A DNA stretch of 64,000 bases. It comes from Stutzerimonas stutzeri (GTDB lineage Bacteria > Pseudomonadota > Gammaproteobacteria > Pseudomonadales > Pseudomonadaceae). The number at the start of each line of letters is the position of its first letter. Within the stretch, counting starts at the first letter, position 1. The notes beneath the pieces are model-generated. The model was given only the letters and a program-made list of their open reading frames with translations. It searched no databases and had not been told where the DNA came from. This document shows positions 1 through 9,307 of this stretch, piece after piece. The position numbers were made by a program, and so were the translations under genes. The DNA is taken from assembly GCF_018138085.1 (NCBI RefSeq), contig NZ_CP073105.1, forward strand, positions 4,588,001 to 4,652,000. The letters run 5' to 3'.

Positions 1-873
1 GCCGCCGGCGTCAACTTTCCAGACACGCTGATCATCGAGGGCAAGTACCAGTTCAAACCGCCACTGCCATTCTCGCCAGGCGGTGAAGCGGCCGGTGTGG
101 TCGCCGCCTTAGGCGATGGGGTCAGCCACCTGAAAGTAGGTGATCGCGTGATGGGCCTGACGGGCTGGGGCAGCTTCGCCGAGCAGGTCGCCGTACCGGC
201 TGACAATGTGCTCCCGGTACCGCCAACGATGGATTTCGAAACGGCCGCCGCGTTCAGCATGACTTACGGGACCTCGATGCACGCCTTAAAGCAGCGTGCC
301 AACCTGCAGCCGGGTGAAACCCTGCTGGTGCTCGGCGCTTCGGGCGGCGTCGGCCTCGCGGCCGTGGAGATCGGCAAGGCGATGGGGGCCAAGGTCATCG
401 CCGCCGCCTCTACCGCCGAAAAGCTGGAAGTCGCAAAGCGTACCGGCGCCGATGAGCTGATCGACTATTCCAACACCAGCCTCAAGGAGCGCCTCAAAGA
501 GCTGACCGGCGGCCAGGGTGTGGATGTGATCTACGACCCGGTAGGCGGCCAGCTGTTCGAAGAAGCATTTCGCAGCATCGCCTGGAACGGCCGCATGCTG
601 GTGGTCGGGTTCGCTGCCGGCGACATCCCTTCGCTCCCCGCTAATCTACCTTTGCTCAAAGGTGCTTCGCTGGTCGGCGTGTTCTGGGGGACCTTTGCGC
701 GGCGCCAACCGCAGGATAACGCGGCCAACTTCAAGCAGCTGTTCGCCTGGCACGCTGAAGGCAAGCTCAAGCCGCTGGTTTCGCAGACCTTTGCCCTGGA
801 GCAGGCTGCCGAGGCAATCAATACGTTGGCCCAGCGCAAGGCCGTGGGCAAGCTGGTCGTGAAGGTACGCTAA
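1..873 (+). CDS. NADPH:quinone oxidoreductase family protein (5' partial)
   Basis: Reading frame is open from base 1 to the stop at 871-873, so the N-terminus lies outside the window; 290 residues are visible. It is a medium-chain dehydrogenase/reductase of the zinc-independent quinone reductase group. Visible marks are the GroES-like segment with PGGEAAGVV and GDRVMG, the Rossmann nucleotide-binding stretch GASGGVGLAAVEIGKAMGA, and the closing GKLVVKV typical of the family. No structural-zinc cysteine cluster is seen, which argues against an alcohol dehydrogenase. It likely reduces quinones or enones with NADPH in the cytoplasm. Its exact substrate cannot be read from sequence. It runs toward secB, which is on the opposite strand. 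Confidence 0.85.
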   Translation, partial: AAGVNFPDTLIIEGKYQFKPPLPFSPGGEAAGVVAALGDGVSHLKVGDRVMGLTGWGSFAEQVAVPADNVLPVPPTMDFETAAAFSMTYGTSMHALKQRANLQPGETLLVLGASGGVGLAAVEIGKAMGAKVIAAASTAEKLEVAKRTGADELIDYSNTSLKERLKELTGGQGVDVIYDPVGGQLFEEAFRSIAWNGRMLVVGFAAGDIPSLPANLPLLKGASLVGVFWGTFARRQPQDNAANFKQLFAWHAEGKLKPLVSQTFALEQAAEAINTLAQRKAVGKLVVKVR

Positions 874-950
874 CGCGGGAAGCGGGGAAGCGCAGGGTGC
901 CGTGAACTTCGACATCACCCTGCGCTTCTGCCGTTTGCAGCGAGCGACTA

Positions 951-1445
951 TCAGTGAGCAGTGGCCGGCGCTTCACCGCCCTGCTGCATGCGCGCCATTT
1001 CTTGCGCGTAAAGCGCATCGAAGTTCACCGGAGCCAGCATCAGTGCCGGGAACGAACCGCGGGTGACCAGGCTGTCCAGCGTCTCGCGCGCGTACGGAAA
1101 TAGAATGTTGGGGCAGAACGCACCCAGGGTATGGCTCATGGCTTGCGCCTCGAGGCCCTTGATCAGGAAGATGCCAGCCTGCTGGACCTCAGCGATGAAG
1201 GCCACTTCTTCACCGGTCTTGACCGTGACCGACAGCGTCAGCACCACTTCGTGGAAATCGTTTTCAAGCGACTTCTGCTTGGTGTTCAGGTCCAGCGCAA
1301 CGCTCGGGTTCCATTCCTGGCGGAAGATCTCCGGGCTTTTCGGCGCCTCGAAAGAAAGATCACGGACATAGATCCGCTGCAGCGAGAACTGTGCGCCCTG
1401 CTCTTGCTGACCTGCCGCCGCGCCATTGTTTGCTTGTTCAGTCAT
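951..1445 (-). CDS. secB: Protein-export chaperone SecB
   Basis: 164 residues, normal for SecB. It binds unfolded presecretory proteins and delivers them to SecA at the Sec translocon. The family core is visible: [20 protein letters not shown] near residues 20-39, and the C-terminal region with [11 protein letters not shown] and the [21 protein letters not shown] strand-helix segment. The tail is short and rich in Gln and Ala. It is the last gene of a three-gene minus-strand run, rhodanese, glutaredoxin, secB, the same association known in other Pseudomonas and in enterobacteria. The gap to the glutaredoxin gene is 87 bases, so it may have its own promoter as well. Confidence 0.97.
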   Translation of the reverse strand: MTEQANNGAAAGQQEQGAQFSLQRIYVRDLSFEAPKSPEIFRQEWNPSVALDLNTKQKSLENDFHEVVLTLSVTVKTGEEVAFIAEVQQAGIFLIKGLEAQAMSHTLGAFCPNILFPYARETLDSLVTRGSFPALMLAPVNFDALYAQEMARMQQGGEAPATAH

Positions 1446-1532
1446 GTGAAGCCTTCTTGTTGTGCATGTCGTTATGGAAATCGCCTCGCCAGCGCCGACG
1501 CGCGTCAGCGGACTGGCAGGCGTTGAAACCGG

Positions 1533-1787
1533 TCAGGCCTGCAGCAGCGCATCCAGCCGACCGGCACGCTCCAGCGCGTGCAGCTCATCGCAGCCACCGA
1601 CGTGTGCGTCACCGATCCAGATCTGCGGCACCGAGGTACGCCCGGCCTTGGCCGCCATTTCCGATCGCAACGCAGGCTTGCCATCCACGGGAATCTCCTC
1701 GTAGTCGACACCCTTGTGTTCGAGCAGGTTTTTGGCACGGATGCAATACGGGCACCAGGCGGTGGTATAGATGACGACCTTAGGCAT
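1533..1787 (-). CDS. grxC: Glutaredoxin 3
   Basis: 84 residues, the usual size of GrxC. It is a glutathione-dependent disulfide reductase of the cytoplasm. The dithiol active site CPYC sits near residues 12-15 after VVIYTTAWCPYC, followed by the cis-proline motif TSVPQIWIG and the glutathione-binding GGCDEL segment. The start codon lies 2 bases after the stop codon of the upstream rhodanese gene, so the two are almost certainly cotranscribed and perhaps translationally coupled. Confidence 0.96.
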   Translation of the reverse strand: MPKVVIYTTAWCPYCIRAKNLLEHKGVDYEEIPVDGKPALRSEMAAKAGRTSVPQIWIGDAHVGGCDELHALERAGRLDALLQA

Positions 1788-1789
1788 AG

Positions 1790-2203
1790 TTACTTGACCA
1801 CTGGCAGGTTTTCGCCGCGCCAGCTGGAAATCCCTCCAGACAGCTTGGCGGCATTGAAGCCCGCCTTCTGTAGCTCACGGCAGGCTGTTCCGGCATGCTG
1901 GCCCATGGCGTCGACGACCACAATCGTCTTGCCCTTGTGCTTTTCCAGCTCGCCCAGACGGCTGACCAGCTTCTCGTAGGGAATGTTCAATGAATCAACG
2001 ATGTGGCCGGCATCGAACTCCTTCTTCGCGCGCACGTCCAAGACCACGCCTTCGTCGCGATTGACCAGGCCGGTCAGCTCGCGGTTGCTCAGACTCTTGC
2101 CGCCCTTGCGCGCTTCGGTGATGGCGAGAAGCGCCAGCAGCACCAGAAAGATGCCAACTAGAACGTAGTGGTTGGAGACGAATTCAATCAGGTTAGCGAC
2201 CAT
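1790..2203 (-). CDS. Membrane-anchored rhodanese-like protein
   Basis: 137 residues from the ATG at 2203 (MVANLIEFVSNHY). A longer reading from 2254 adds residues without family support. An N-terminal membrane segment (about residues 8-28, VLVGIFLVLLALLAI) is followed by a rhodanese domain with LDVRAKKEFDAGHI and the NIPYEKL segment. The position where catalytic rhodaneses carry the active cysteine reads VVVDAMGQHAG, with Asp in place of Cys, so sulfurtransferase activity through the usual persulfide is doubtful. E. coli YibN, in the same place upstream of grxC-secB, is the likely homologue. It is first in the operon and divergent from gpmI. Confidence 0.9.
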   Translation of the reverse strand: MVANLIEFVSNHYVLVGIFLVLLALLAITEARKGGKSLSNRELTGLVNRDEGVVLDVRAKKEFDAGHIVDSLNIPYEKLVSRLGELEKHKGKTIVVVDAMGQHAGTACRELQKAGFNAAKLSGGISSWRGENLPVVK

Positions 2204-2346
2204 CAATTGGGTACCCGGGGGATAAAATGCGGGCCAGTATACACAGCCGCACAACCGGGCTGAACCCTGCCAATCGTGACGTCAAACCGGCCAGCCAGTA
2301 GACTGGCCGCCATTTTTTCGCCCCCCCCGTGCAAGGAGCCCGTGAT

Positions 2347-3882
2347 ATGCCTGCCGCGCCCAAACCCTTGGTATTGATGATTCTCGACGGCTTCGGACAT
2401 AGCGACAGCCCTGAATTCAACGCCATCCACGCAGCCAACAAGCCGGTCTATGATCGGCTGCTCGCCAGCCAGCCGCACGGCCTGATTTCCGGCAGCGGCA
2501 TGGATGTCGGCTTGCCGGACGGGCAGATGGGCAACTCCGAAGTCGGCCATATGAACCTGGGTGCGGGTCGAGTGGTATATCAGGACTTCACCCGCGTGAC
2601 GAAAGCCATTCGCGACGGCGAGTTCTTCGAGAACCCGAACATTTGCGCGGCAGTCGACAAGGCCGTCGCCGCTGGCAAGGCGGTACATATCCTGGGCCTG
2701 CTTTCGGACGGCGGCGTTCATAGCCACCAGGACCATCTGGTCGCCATGGCCGAGCTGGCGGCCAAACGTGGGGCGGAACATATCTACCTGCACGCTTTCC
2801 TCGATGGCCGCGACACACCGCCGAAAAGCGCTCAGCACTCCATCGAACTGATGCAGGCCACCTTCACCCGCCTTGGCAAGGGCCGGGTCGCCAGCCTGAT
2901 CGGCCGCTACTTCGCGATGGACCGGGACAATCGCTGGGATCGCGTCGAACAGGCCTATCACCTGATCGTCGAGGGCAAGGCGGAGCATCATTCCGACTAC
3001 GCGGTCGACGGTCTGATAGCCGCCTACGAACGCGGCGAAACCGACGAGTTCGTCAAAGCCACCACCATCGGCGAGCCGGTGCGCGTGGAGGATGGCGATG
3101 CCGTGGTGTTCATGAACTTCCGCGCCGACCGTGCACGCGAGCTGACGCGTTGCTTCGTCGAGCCCGGCTTCGATGCGTTTCAGCGTACCCGCGTGCCGCA
3201 ACTGGCCGGTTTCGTCATGCTCACCCAGTACGCGGCCAGCATCCCGGCGCCGTCGGCCTTCGCTCCCGAGCCGCTGACCAACGTGCTCGGTGAATACCTG
3301 GCCAACAACGGCAAGACCCAGTTGCGCATCGCCGAAACCGAAAAATATGCCCACGTCACCTTTTTCTTTTCCGGCGGCCGTGAGGAGCCTTTCGCGGGCG
3401 AAGAGCGGATTCTGATCCCGTCACCGCAGGTCGCCACCTACGACATGCAACCGGAAATGAGCGCACCCGAGGTGACCGACCGCATCGTCGAGGCCATCGA
3501 GCAACAGCGCTACGACGTGATCATCGTCAACTACGCCAACGGCGACATGGTCGGCCATACCGGCGTGTTCGAGGCCGCGGTAAAGGCCGTCGAATGCCTG
3601 GACAAGTGCATGGGCCGCATCGTCGAGGCACTGGACAAGGTCGGCGGCGAGGCGTTGATCACGGCGGATCACGGCAACGTCGAACAGATGGAAGATGCCA
3701 TGACCGGCCAGGCTCACACCGCTCATACCTGCGAGCCGGTACCGTTCATCTATTACGGCAAGCGCAAGCTGAAGGTTCGCGAAGGCGGTGTGCTCGCCGA
3801 CGTGGCGCCGACCATGCTGACGCTGCTCGGTCTGCCGGTACCCACCGAGATGACCGGTCGCTCGATCGTCGAACTGGGCTGA
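2347..3882 (+). CDS. gpmI: 2,3-bisphosphoglycerate-independent phosphoglycerate mutase
   Basis: 511 residues. It interconverts 3- and 2-phosphoglycerate in glycolysis and gluconeogenesis through a phosphoserine intermediate and two Mn ions. The metal-binding opening [11 protein letters not shown], the catalytic serine loop [18 protein letters not shown] and the C-terminal ADHGNVEQM and AHTAHT metal ligands are all visible. The ATG at 2347 was preferred over the in-frame GTG at 2329 because an AAGGAG ribosome site (2333-2338) sits 8 bases before it and it gives the family N-terminus. A rho-independent terminator follows at 3891-3946. Confidence 0.97.
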   Translation: MPAAPKPLVLMILDGFGHSDSPEFNAIHAANKPVYDRLLASQPHGLISGSGMDVGLPDGQMGNSEVGHMNLGAGRVVYQDFTRVTKAIRDGEFFENPNICAAVDKAVAAGKAVHILGLLSDGGVHSHQDHLVAMAELAAKRGAEHIYLHAFLDGRDTPPKSAQHSIELMQATFTRLGKGRVASLIGRYFAMDRDNRWDRVEQAYHLIVEGKAEHHSDYAVDGLIAAYERGETDEFVKATTIGEPVRVEDGDAVVFMNFRADRARELTRCFVEPGFDAFQRTRVPQLAGFVMLTQYAASIPAPSAFAPEPLTNVLGEYLANNGKTQLRIAETEKYAHVTFFFSGGREEPFAGEERILIPSPQVATYDMQPEMSAPEVTDRIVEAIEQQRYDVIIVNYANGDMVGHTGVFEAAVKAVECLDKCMGRIVEALDKVGGEALITADHGNVEQMEDAMTGQAHTAHTCEPVPFIYYGKRKLKVREGGVLADVAPTMLTLLGLPVPTEMTGRSIVELG

Positions 3883-3890
3883 TAGGCGAT

Positions 3891-3946
3891 AGCTGGAAGC
3901 AAGCTTCTGTTCCCGCCCAGGGCTTCAAGCTTCCAGCTGCTTTTTT
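3891..3946 (+). terminator. Rho-independent terminator after gpmI
   Basis: The arms AGCTGGAAGC (3891-3900) and AAGCTTCCAGCT (3927-3938) pair and are followed by a TTTTTT run at 3941-3946. The arm sequence, built from AGCTT and GGAAGC units, resembles intergenic palindromes that recur in P. stutzeri-type genomes, so it may be both a repeat and a terminator. Confidence 0.8.
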
Positions 3947-3989
3947 AGGCATACTACGGCGGTCGTCAAACGCTCGGTTACGCCCCTCT

Positions 3990-5243
3990 ATGTCTCGCAT
4001 GATTCTCGCCCTCGCGCTGTTCTGTCTGCTTGGCTCAGCCACAGCGGACGAGCGCGCCGACGCCCGCAAACAGATCGAAGCGGCACGCAAGGACGTGGCC
4101 GAGCTCCAGAAGCTGCTCAAGCAGATCGAGCAGGAGAAATCCACGGTCCAGAAGCAGCTGCAAAGCACCGAGAGCGAGATGGGCGAGCTGGAAAAGCAGG
4201 TCGACTCGCTGCAGCAGGAAATCGACCGCAGCGAAGCGGAACTCGAACGCCTCAACGAGGAAAAGACCACGCTCGAGGGCGCTCGCACGGAGCAACAGCG
4301 GCTGATCGGTATCCAGGCGCGGGCCGCCTACCAAAGCGGTCGCCAGGAATACCTCAAGTTGCTGCTCAACCAGCAGAACCCGGAAAAATTCAGCCGCACC
4401 CTTACCTACTACGACTACCTCAGCAAGGCCCGTTTCGAACAGCTGGCGGAGTTCAACGAAACCCTTCGCCAACTGACCAAGGTCGAAGCCGGCATCGAGG
4501 CGCAGCAAGCGACGCTCGCCGAACAGCAGGACGGCCTGCAACAACGCCGCGCCCAACTCGCCGAAGTACGCAAGGAGCGCCAGCTGGCGCTGGCCAAGCT
4601 CGATCAGGACTTTTCCAGCCGCGACCAGAAACTCAAGGCGCGCAAGCAGGAACAGGCGCAGCTCGAACGCGTTCTGCAGACCATCGAGCAAACCCTTGCA
4701 CGCCAAGCACGCGAGGCTGAACAGGAACGGCAGCGTGCACTGGCCCAGGCCCGCGAAGAAGAGGCGCGCCAGCGGCAGGCCGGCCGACCAGCGCCAGCCG
4801 GCCCGCTCGTTTCAAGCGCCGGCAGCAGTTACGGCGGCCCGTTCGCCAGCGCCAAGGGCAAGCTGCCCTGGCCGGTGGATGGTCGCCTGGTAGCCCGCTA
4901 CGGCACTCCTCGTGGCGGCGACGCTCGAACCAAATGGGACGGCGTGCTGATCGGTGCCGCTGTCGGCACCCAGGTACGCGCGGTGCATGGCGGTCGGGTG
5001 GTATTCGCCGATTGGCTGCGCGGTGCCGGACTGCTGGTGATCCTCGACCACGGCAATGGCTACCTGAGCCTGTACGGCCATAACCAGAGTCTGCTGCGCA
5101 ACGCCGGAGAAATCGTCAAGGCGGGCGAGCCGATTGCAACTGTTGGTACCAGTGGTGGGCAAGAGTCCGCCGCCCTGTATTTCGCCATTCGCCAGCAGGG
5201 TCGCCCGAGCGATCCGGCACAATGGTGTCGTGCACAAGGATAG
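3990..5243 (+). CDS. envC: EnvC-type murein hydrolase activator
   Basis: 417 residues starting at MSRMILALALFCLLG, a signal peptide cut near ATADE. Residues of roughly 25-250 form a long coiled coil rich in Glu, Gln and Lys. A second charged stretch (AREAEQERQRALAQAREEEARQRQ) precedes a C-terminal LytM domain (about 300-417). The domain is degenerate: the HxH metal motif of active LytM peptidases is replaced by LYFAIRQQG. This is the known pattern for EnvC, which activates amidases at the division septum rather than cutting peptidoglycan itself. A longer in-frame reading begins inside gpmI and has no support. It lies 35 bases upstream of the S41 protease gene. Confidence 0.92.
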   Translation: MSRMILALALFCLLGSATADERADARKQIEAARKDVAELQKLLKQIEQEKSTVQKQLQSTESEMGELEKQVDSLQQEIDRSEAELERLNEEKTTLEGARTEQQRLIGIQARAAYQSGRQEYLKLLLNQQNPEKFSRTLTYYDYLSKARFEQLAEFNETLRQLTKVEAGIEAQQATLAEQQDGLQQRRAQLAEVRKERQLALAKLDQDFSSRDQKLKARKQEQAQLERVLQTIEQTLARQAREAEQERQRALAQAREEEARQRQAGRPAPAGPLVSSAGSSYGGPFASAKGKLPWPVDGRLVARYGTPRGGDARTKWDGVLIGAAVGTQVRAVHGGRVVFADWLRGAGLLVILDHGNGYLSLYGHNQSLLRNAGEIVKAGEPIATVGTSGGQESAALYFAIRQQGRPSDPAQWCRAQG

Positions 5244-5278
5244 TGTCCTCGGCGCACCCCTCACAATTGGAGTCAAAC

Positions 5279-6616
5279 ATGCTGCACCTGTGCCGTTTCG
5301 CCCAACCCTCTACCCTGGCCCTGTCCATTTTGCTGGGAATGTGCGCTAACGCCTGGGCCCAGCAGCCGCCTGCAGAGCTGACGCCAGCGCCAGTCGCATT
5401 GGACAAGCCGAGCAGGAAGGCACCGTTGCCGCTGGACGAGCTGCGCACCTTCGCCGAGGTGCTGGACCGGATCAAGGCGGCATACGTCGAGCCGGTCGAC
5501 GACAAGACCCTGCTGGAAAATGCCATCAAGGGCATGCTCAGCAACCTCGACCCGCACTCTGCCTACCTCGAACCCGAGGCCTTCGCAGAACTCCAGGAAA
5601 GCACCAGCGGCGAGTTTGGCGGTCTCGGCATCGAGGTCGGTGTAGAAGATGGCTTCATCAAGGTCGTCTCGCCAATCGACGACACCCCCGCTTCGAAGGC
5701 CGGCATCGAGGCCGGCGACCTGATCGTCAAGATAGACGGCAAGCCCACCAAGGGCATGTCGATGATCGATGCGGTCGGCATGATGCGCGGCAAACCCGGC
5801 AGCGCCATCTCGCTGTCACTGGTGCGCGAGGGCGGCAAGCCCTTCACGGTCAAGCTCACGCGCGCAGTGATCAAGGTCAACAGCGTCAAGAGCCAGATGC
5901 TCGAGCCCGGTTATGGCTACCTGCGGGTCACCCAGTTCCAGATCAACACCGGAGAAGAGGTCGGCAAGGCCCTGGCACGCCTGCGCAAGGAAAACGGCAA
6001 GAAGCTCAACGGGCTGGTGCTGGACCTGCGCAACAACCCGGGCGGCGTCCTGCAGGCGGCGGTCGAGGTATCCGACCACTTCCTCACTGACGGCCTGATC
6101 GTCTACACCAAAGGCCGCATCGCCAACTCCGAGTTGCGCTTCAGCGCTGACCCGGCCGATGCCAGCGAGGGCGTCGCCCTGGTGGTGCTGATCAATGGCG
6201 GAAGTGCATCGGCGTCGGAGATCGTCGCCGGCGCCCTACAGGACCACAAGCGCGCGGTGCTGATGGGAACGGACAGTTTCGGCAAGGGCTCGGTACAAAC
6301 CGTGCTGCCATTGAACAACGATCGTGCTCTGAAGCTGACCACCGCGCTCTACTACACGCCGAACGGGCGCTCCATCCAGGCGCAGGGTATCCAGCCGGAT
6401 ATCGAGGTCGCCCGCGCCAAGCTCACCCGCGAGCAGGCCGTCGAAGGCATTCGCGAAGCGGACTTGACCGGGCATCTGGGCAACGGCAACGGCGGTCCGG
6501 AGCGCCCCAGCAGCGCACCGATCGCTAGCGACTCGGCACGCCCTCAGGATGAGGACTACCAGCTCGGCCAGGCACTGAATCTGCTCAAGGGGTTGAACCT
6601 CACCCGCGGCCAGTAA
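5279..6616 (+). CDS. ctpA: C-terminal processing (S41) peptidase with PDZ domain
   Basis: 445 residues beginning with a signal peptide (MLHLCRFAQPSTLALSILLG, cleavage near WAQQ), so periplasmic. A PDZ domain covers about residues 95-180 (GGLGIEVGVEDGFIKVVSP). The S41 catalytic serine lies in NGGSASASEIVAGAL and the general-base lysine in DSFGKGSVQTVLPL. The start at 5279 follows a TTGGAG site; an earlier in-frame ATG at 5222 overlaps envC and would bury the signal peptide. CtpA of P. aeruginosa degrades peptidoglycan cross-link hydrolases; the link to EnvC next door fits a cell-wall role. The symbol is by analogy. Confidence 0.92.
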   Translation: MLHLCRFAQPSTLALSILLGMCANAWAQQPPAELTPAPVALDKPSRKAPLPLDELRTFAEVLDRIKAAYVEPVDDKTLLENAIKGMLSNLDPHSAYLEPEAFAELQESTSGEFGGLGIEVGVEDGFIKVVSPIDDTPASKAGIEAGDLIVKIDGKPTKGMSMIDAVGMMRGKPGSAISLSLVREGGKPFTVKLTRAVIKVNSVKSQMLEPGYGYLRVTQFQINTGEEVGKALARLRKENGKKLNGLVLDLRNNPGGVLQAAVEVSDHFLTDGLIVYTKGRIANSELRFSADPADASEGVALVVLINGGSASASEIVAGALQDHKRAVLMGTDSFGKGSVQTVLPLNNDRALKLTTALYYTPNGRSIQAQGIQPDIEVARAKLTREQAVEGIREADLTGHLGNGNGGPERPSSAPIASDSARPQDEDYQLGQALNLLKGLNLTRGQ

Positions 6617-6619
6617 CGG

Positions 6620-7429
6620 ATGCTCCGATATGCCCTGGCGGCACTATTGGGGATTCTCACGCCGCTGTTGGTGATCGCGGCGCCGTACAAGCCTTCGGCC
6701 AGCGACGAGCAGCGCCTGGCCAGCATCGCGCAGATGCCCAAGCTGACGCTGATTATCGACGACCTGGGCCAGAGCTTGCGTCAGGACCGGCGGGTTCTGG
6801 CCCTGCCCGGCCCCGTCGCCATGGCGATCCTGCCCGATACCCGCCACGCGACGACGCTGGCGAAGCAGGCCCGAACCGCTGGAAAGACCGTCATGCTGCA
6901 TTTGCCGATGGCGCCTGCCGGCGGCCCCTACGCCTGGCAGCCGCCGTTGCCGGAGGCGGAGCTGATCGGCCGCCTCAACAGTGCGCTGCAGAAGGTTCCT
7001 GGCGCCAGCGGCATCAACAATCACATGGGTAGCCAGATGACTGGTCTGCGCGCGGCGATGTCGACCCTGATGGGCGAACTGCAGCGCCGTCATCTTTTCT
7101 TTGTCGACAGCCGCACCAGCAGCGCGACGGTTGCTGCGGCCGCCGCGCAGCGCATCGGCCTGGCCAGCCTGTCGCGCGATATCTTCCTCGACGACGATCC
7201 CAGCCCCGCTGCGGTCGCCGCGCAGTACCACGCGGCTCTCGAGCTGGCACGCAAGCAGGGTTCGGTGGTGATCATCGGGCACCCGCACCCGAGCACGCTG
7301 GCGCTGCTGGAACGGGAGCTACCGCACCTGCAGGCTCAAGGCATCGACTGGGTGGATATCGGCCAGATGATCGCGACGCGCGGCAACCGGGCCATGGGTG
7401 CCCACGGCGTGCACGGCATCTATCGCTAA
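6620..7429 (+). CDS. Divergent polysaccharide deacetylase family protein (YibQ-like)
   Basis: 269 residues with a signal sequence (MLRYALAALLGILTPLLVIAAPY). The divergent deacetylase (DUF610/YibQ) family marks are LTLIIDDLGQS, the VAMAILPDTRHA strand, MLHLPMAP, the NNHMGSQMT loop and FVDSRTS, which supply the candidate metal ligands. It starts 3 bases after the S41 peptidase stop, so envC, ctpA and this gene look like one operon. The combination EnvC-CtpA-YibQ is conserved in gammaproteobacteria. The substrate is not known. Its 3' end faces a convergent gene only 9 bases away. Confidence 0.9.
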   Translation: MLRYALAALLGILTPLLVIAAPYKPSASDEQRLASIAQMPKLTLIIDDLGQSLRQDRRVLALPGPVAMAILPDTRHATTLAKQARTAGKTVMLHLPMAPAGGPYAWQPPLPEAELIGRLNSALQKVPGASGINNHMGSQMTGLRAAMSTLMGELQRRHLFFVDSRTSSATVAAAAAQRIGLASLSRDIFLDDDPSPAAVAAQYHAALELARKQGSVVIIGHPHPSTLALLERELPHLQAQGIDWVDIGQMIATRGNRAMGAHGVHGIYR

Positions 7430-7438
7430 GGCAGTCGA

Positions 7439-8185
7439 TCAGAGATAACGACGCATAATGGCGTCGATGGCGCCGTCGCCCTTCATCTCGTTCAACGCTT
7501 TTTGTAGCCGCGTAACAACTTCGTCCGGTGTCTGCTTGTTCAGCGCGAGGAATAGCTGCGCGTCGTTGAAGCGCAGAACCGTCGTCAGTCCACTCACCCC
7601 TTCCTGCTTGGCCAGGTAGGGTCCGACCGGATCGGTCGTCGCCCAAAGGTCGATTCGTCCCTTGAGGAGCTTGCCGATGTTTTCCTGGTCACGTAGCGAA
7701 TTGATCGGATCCAGGCCTTTGCTTTCCAGGTGCTGACTCACCGCGTCGTTCTTGTATGCCCCGATCCGATAGGGCTGCGCCTGCTCGAGCGAGCTCAGAC
7801 GCAGCGAACTGCCGGGCGGTCCCAGCAACACCCAGCCGGTGCTGGTGAGCGGTCCGACCCATTTGAACAGCGGCTCACGCTCCGGTGTGTAAGTGGTCGA
7901 AAACAATCCCTGGTCCGGCTGCTCCAGCACCTGGTTATAGATGCGCTCCCAAGGGAAACGCAGCGTCATGCTGTAGGCGATTCCGGCGCGCTTGAACATC
8001 TCGCGAACGATGTCCGCATTGATGCCGCTGATGTTGCGCTCGGCCGCATAGTTCTTGCCGTCGGCTGCCATATTGAACGGCGGAAAGTTCTCGGTCAGCA
8101 GCACCACCTTGTAGTCGTCCGGCAAAGCTGCCCTGACTGACGCTGCCATCAGCATCAGCAAACCGGCCATTAAAATCCGTCTCAT
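7439..8185 (-). CDS. Orphan family 3 periplasmic solute-binding protein (copy 1)
   Basis: 248 residues from the ATG at 8185, giving a signal peptide MRRILMAGLLMLMAASVRAA. It belongs to the amino-acid-binding (SBP_bac_3) group: LTENFPPFNM at the mature start, a GINADIVREMFKRAG loop, PWERIYNQ and the TPEREPLFKWVGPL stretch. It lacks any neighbouring permease or ATPase gene, and the adjacent copy 2 is very similar along its whole length. Such orphan proteins may feed a distant transporter or act as sensors. Ligand unknown. An upstream in-frame TTG reading to 8437 has no support. Confidence 0.88.
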   Translation of the reverse strand: MRRILMAGLLMLMAASVRAALPDDYKVVLLTENFPPFNMAADGKNYAAERNISGINADIVREMFKRAGIAYSMTLRFPWERIYNQVLEQPDQGLFSTTYTPEREPLFKWVGPLTSTGWVLLGPPGSSLRLSSLEQAQPYRIGAYKNDAVSQHLESKGLDPINSLRDQENIGKLLKGRIDLWATTDPVGPYLAKQEGVSGLTTVLRFNDAQLFLALNKQTPDEVVTRLQKALNEMKGDGAIDAIMRRYL

Positions 8186-8479
8186 CACACCCCCAACTGC
8201 GCAAAAACCCTCAGAGCGACGTTCGCCGACAGATGTCGAGCGCAGTCGCTTCATTAGGTGTAGCAATCGGCAGCGAGAAAGCCGCGTGACCAGCCGCGAA
8301 ATGAGACGGGGCGCACATTTCAAAGCCAGTATTTCGCCATTACAGGCGCGAGCGGAGCCCGTCATGAGCCTTCGCGTGGCGAGCGGGCGATTTGCACCGC
8401 AGAGGAAGGTCGGCAAGCCTGCTGTAAACGCCCCCAATCCACAGGCGTTCCAGCTGCCATTGCCAAGCTGACGCCAGTC
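8186..8479. other. Intergenic stretch between the two binding-protein paralogues
   Basis: 294 bases. I see no gene, no strong terminator and no convincing consensus promoter. Both neighbours read on the minus strand, so this must hold the control region of copy 1 and the trailer of copy 2. Confidence 0.5.
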
Positions 8480-9226
8480 TTAGAGATAGCGCCCGGTAAT
8501 GCTGTCCAGCGTGCCGTCTGCGCGCATCTGCTCCAGCGCGGCCTGAAGCTTCTTGACCGTCTCGTCGGAGACCTGCTTGTTCAGCGCCAGATAAAGCTCG
8601 GCGCTATCGAAGCGCAGCACTCGCTTGAGCCCGGTCACGCCCTGCTGCTTAGCCAGAAAGCGCCCTGCGGGATCACCTGTCGCCCAAAGATCGATGGACC
8701 CGTTTTGCAGCTTTTCGACGTTTGTCTGATCGCGCAAAGCCAGCGAGGGCTCAAGCCCCTGCGCCACGAGGTGCTCACCGATGGCATCGCTCTTGTAGGC
8801 GCCGATTCGGTACTGCCTGGCCTGCTCCAGGCTGCTGAGCTCGATTCCGCTGTCGGCACGCGCCAGCAGTACCCAGTCATCCGGCCCGATCGGCCCCACC
8901 CAGTTGAATAGCGCTTCCCGCTCGGGTAGCCGGGCGGTGACGAATACGCCGTAGCCGGGCATCTCCAGCGCCATCTTGTAGATCCGCTCCCACGGGAAGC
9001 GCAGCGTCAACGTGTAGTCGACCCCTGCGCGCTTGAACATTTCCCGGACGATATCAGCCGCGATCCCGGTGATGTGCTCGTCCCGGGCGAAGTTCTTGCC
9101 ATCGACCGCCATGTTGTAAGGCGGGAAGTTCTCCGTCAGGAGATTGATCGGCTCCGAAGCAGCCTGTGCTGCACCGGCCCCCAACGACAGGCTGGCAGCC
9201 AGCGCGACTAGCGTGGTCTTGAACAT
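8480..9226 (-). CDS. Orphan family 3 periplasmic solute-binding protein (copy 2)
   Basis: 248 residues from the ATG at 9226 (MFKTTLVALAASLSLGAG, signal peptide cut near AQAA). It has exactly the same length and motif order as copy 1: LLTENFPPYNM, GIAADIVREMFKRAGVDY, LRFPWERIYKM, then LPEREALFNWVGPIG and IDLWATGDPAG. The pair is clearly a tandem duplication that has since diverged. No transporter partner is adjacent. It is followed on the same strand by copy 1 and preceded by hisF, 81 bases away. The longer reading from 9265 adds 13 residues ahead of the signal peptide and is unlikely. Confidence 0.88.
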   Translation of the reverse strand: MFKTTLVALAASLSLGAGAAQAASEPINLLTENFPPYNMAVDGKNFARDEHITGIAADIVREMFKRAGVDYTLTLRFPWERIYKMALEMPGYGVFVTARLPEREALFNWVGPIGPDDWVLLARADSGIELSSLEQARQYRIGAYKSDAIGEHLVAQGLEPSLALRDQTNVEKLQNGSIDLWATGDPAGRFLAKQQGVTGLKRVLRFDSAELYLALNKQVSDETVKKLQAALEQMRADGTLDSITGRYL

Positions 9227-9307
9227 GGTGACTCCCTGATGAAGCGGCAGCCGCGGCGCGTCCACGGCTGTGTTCCTGATGAATATTGAGCGCTTTACCG
9301 GGTGCGG

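Noticed and set aside
2203..3354. A 383-codon minus-strand frame opposite gpmI
   Set aside because: Antisense shadow of gpmI with no motif, ribosome site or family resemblance.
3594..3989. Longer envC reading that starts inside gpmI
   Set aside because: The extra residues are an out-of-frame translation of gpmI and would place the signal peptide internally.
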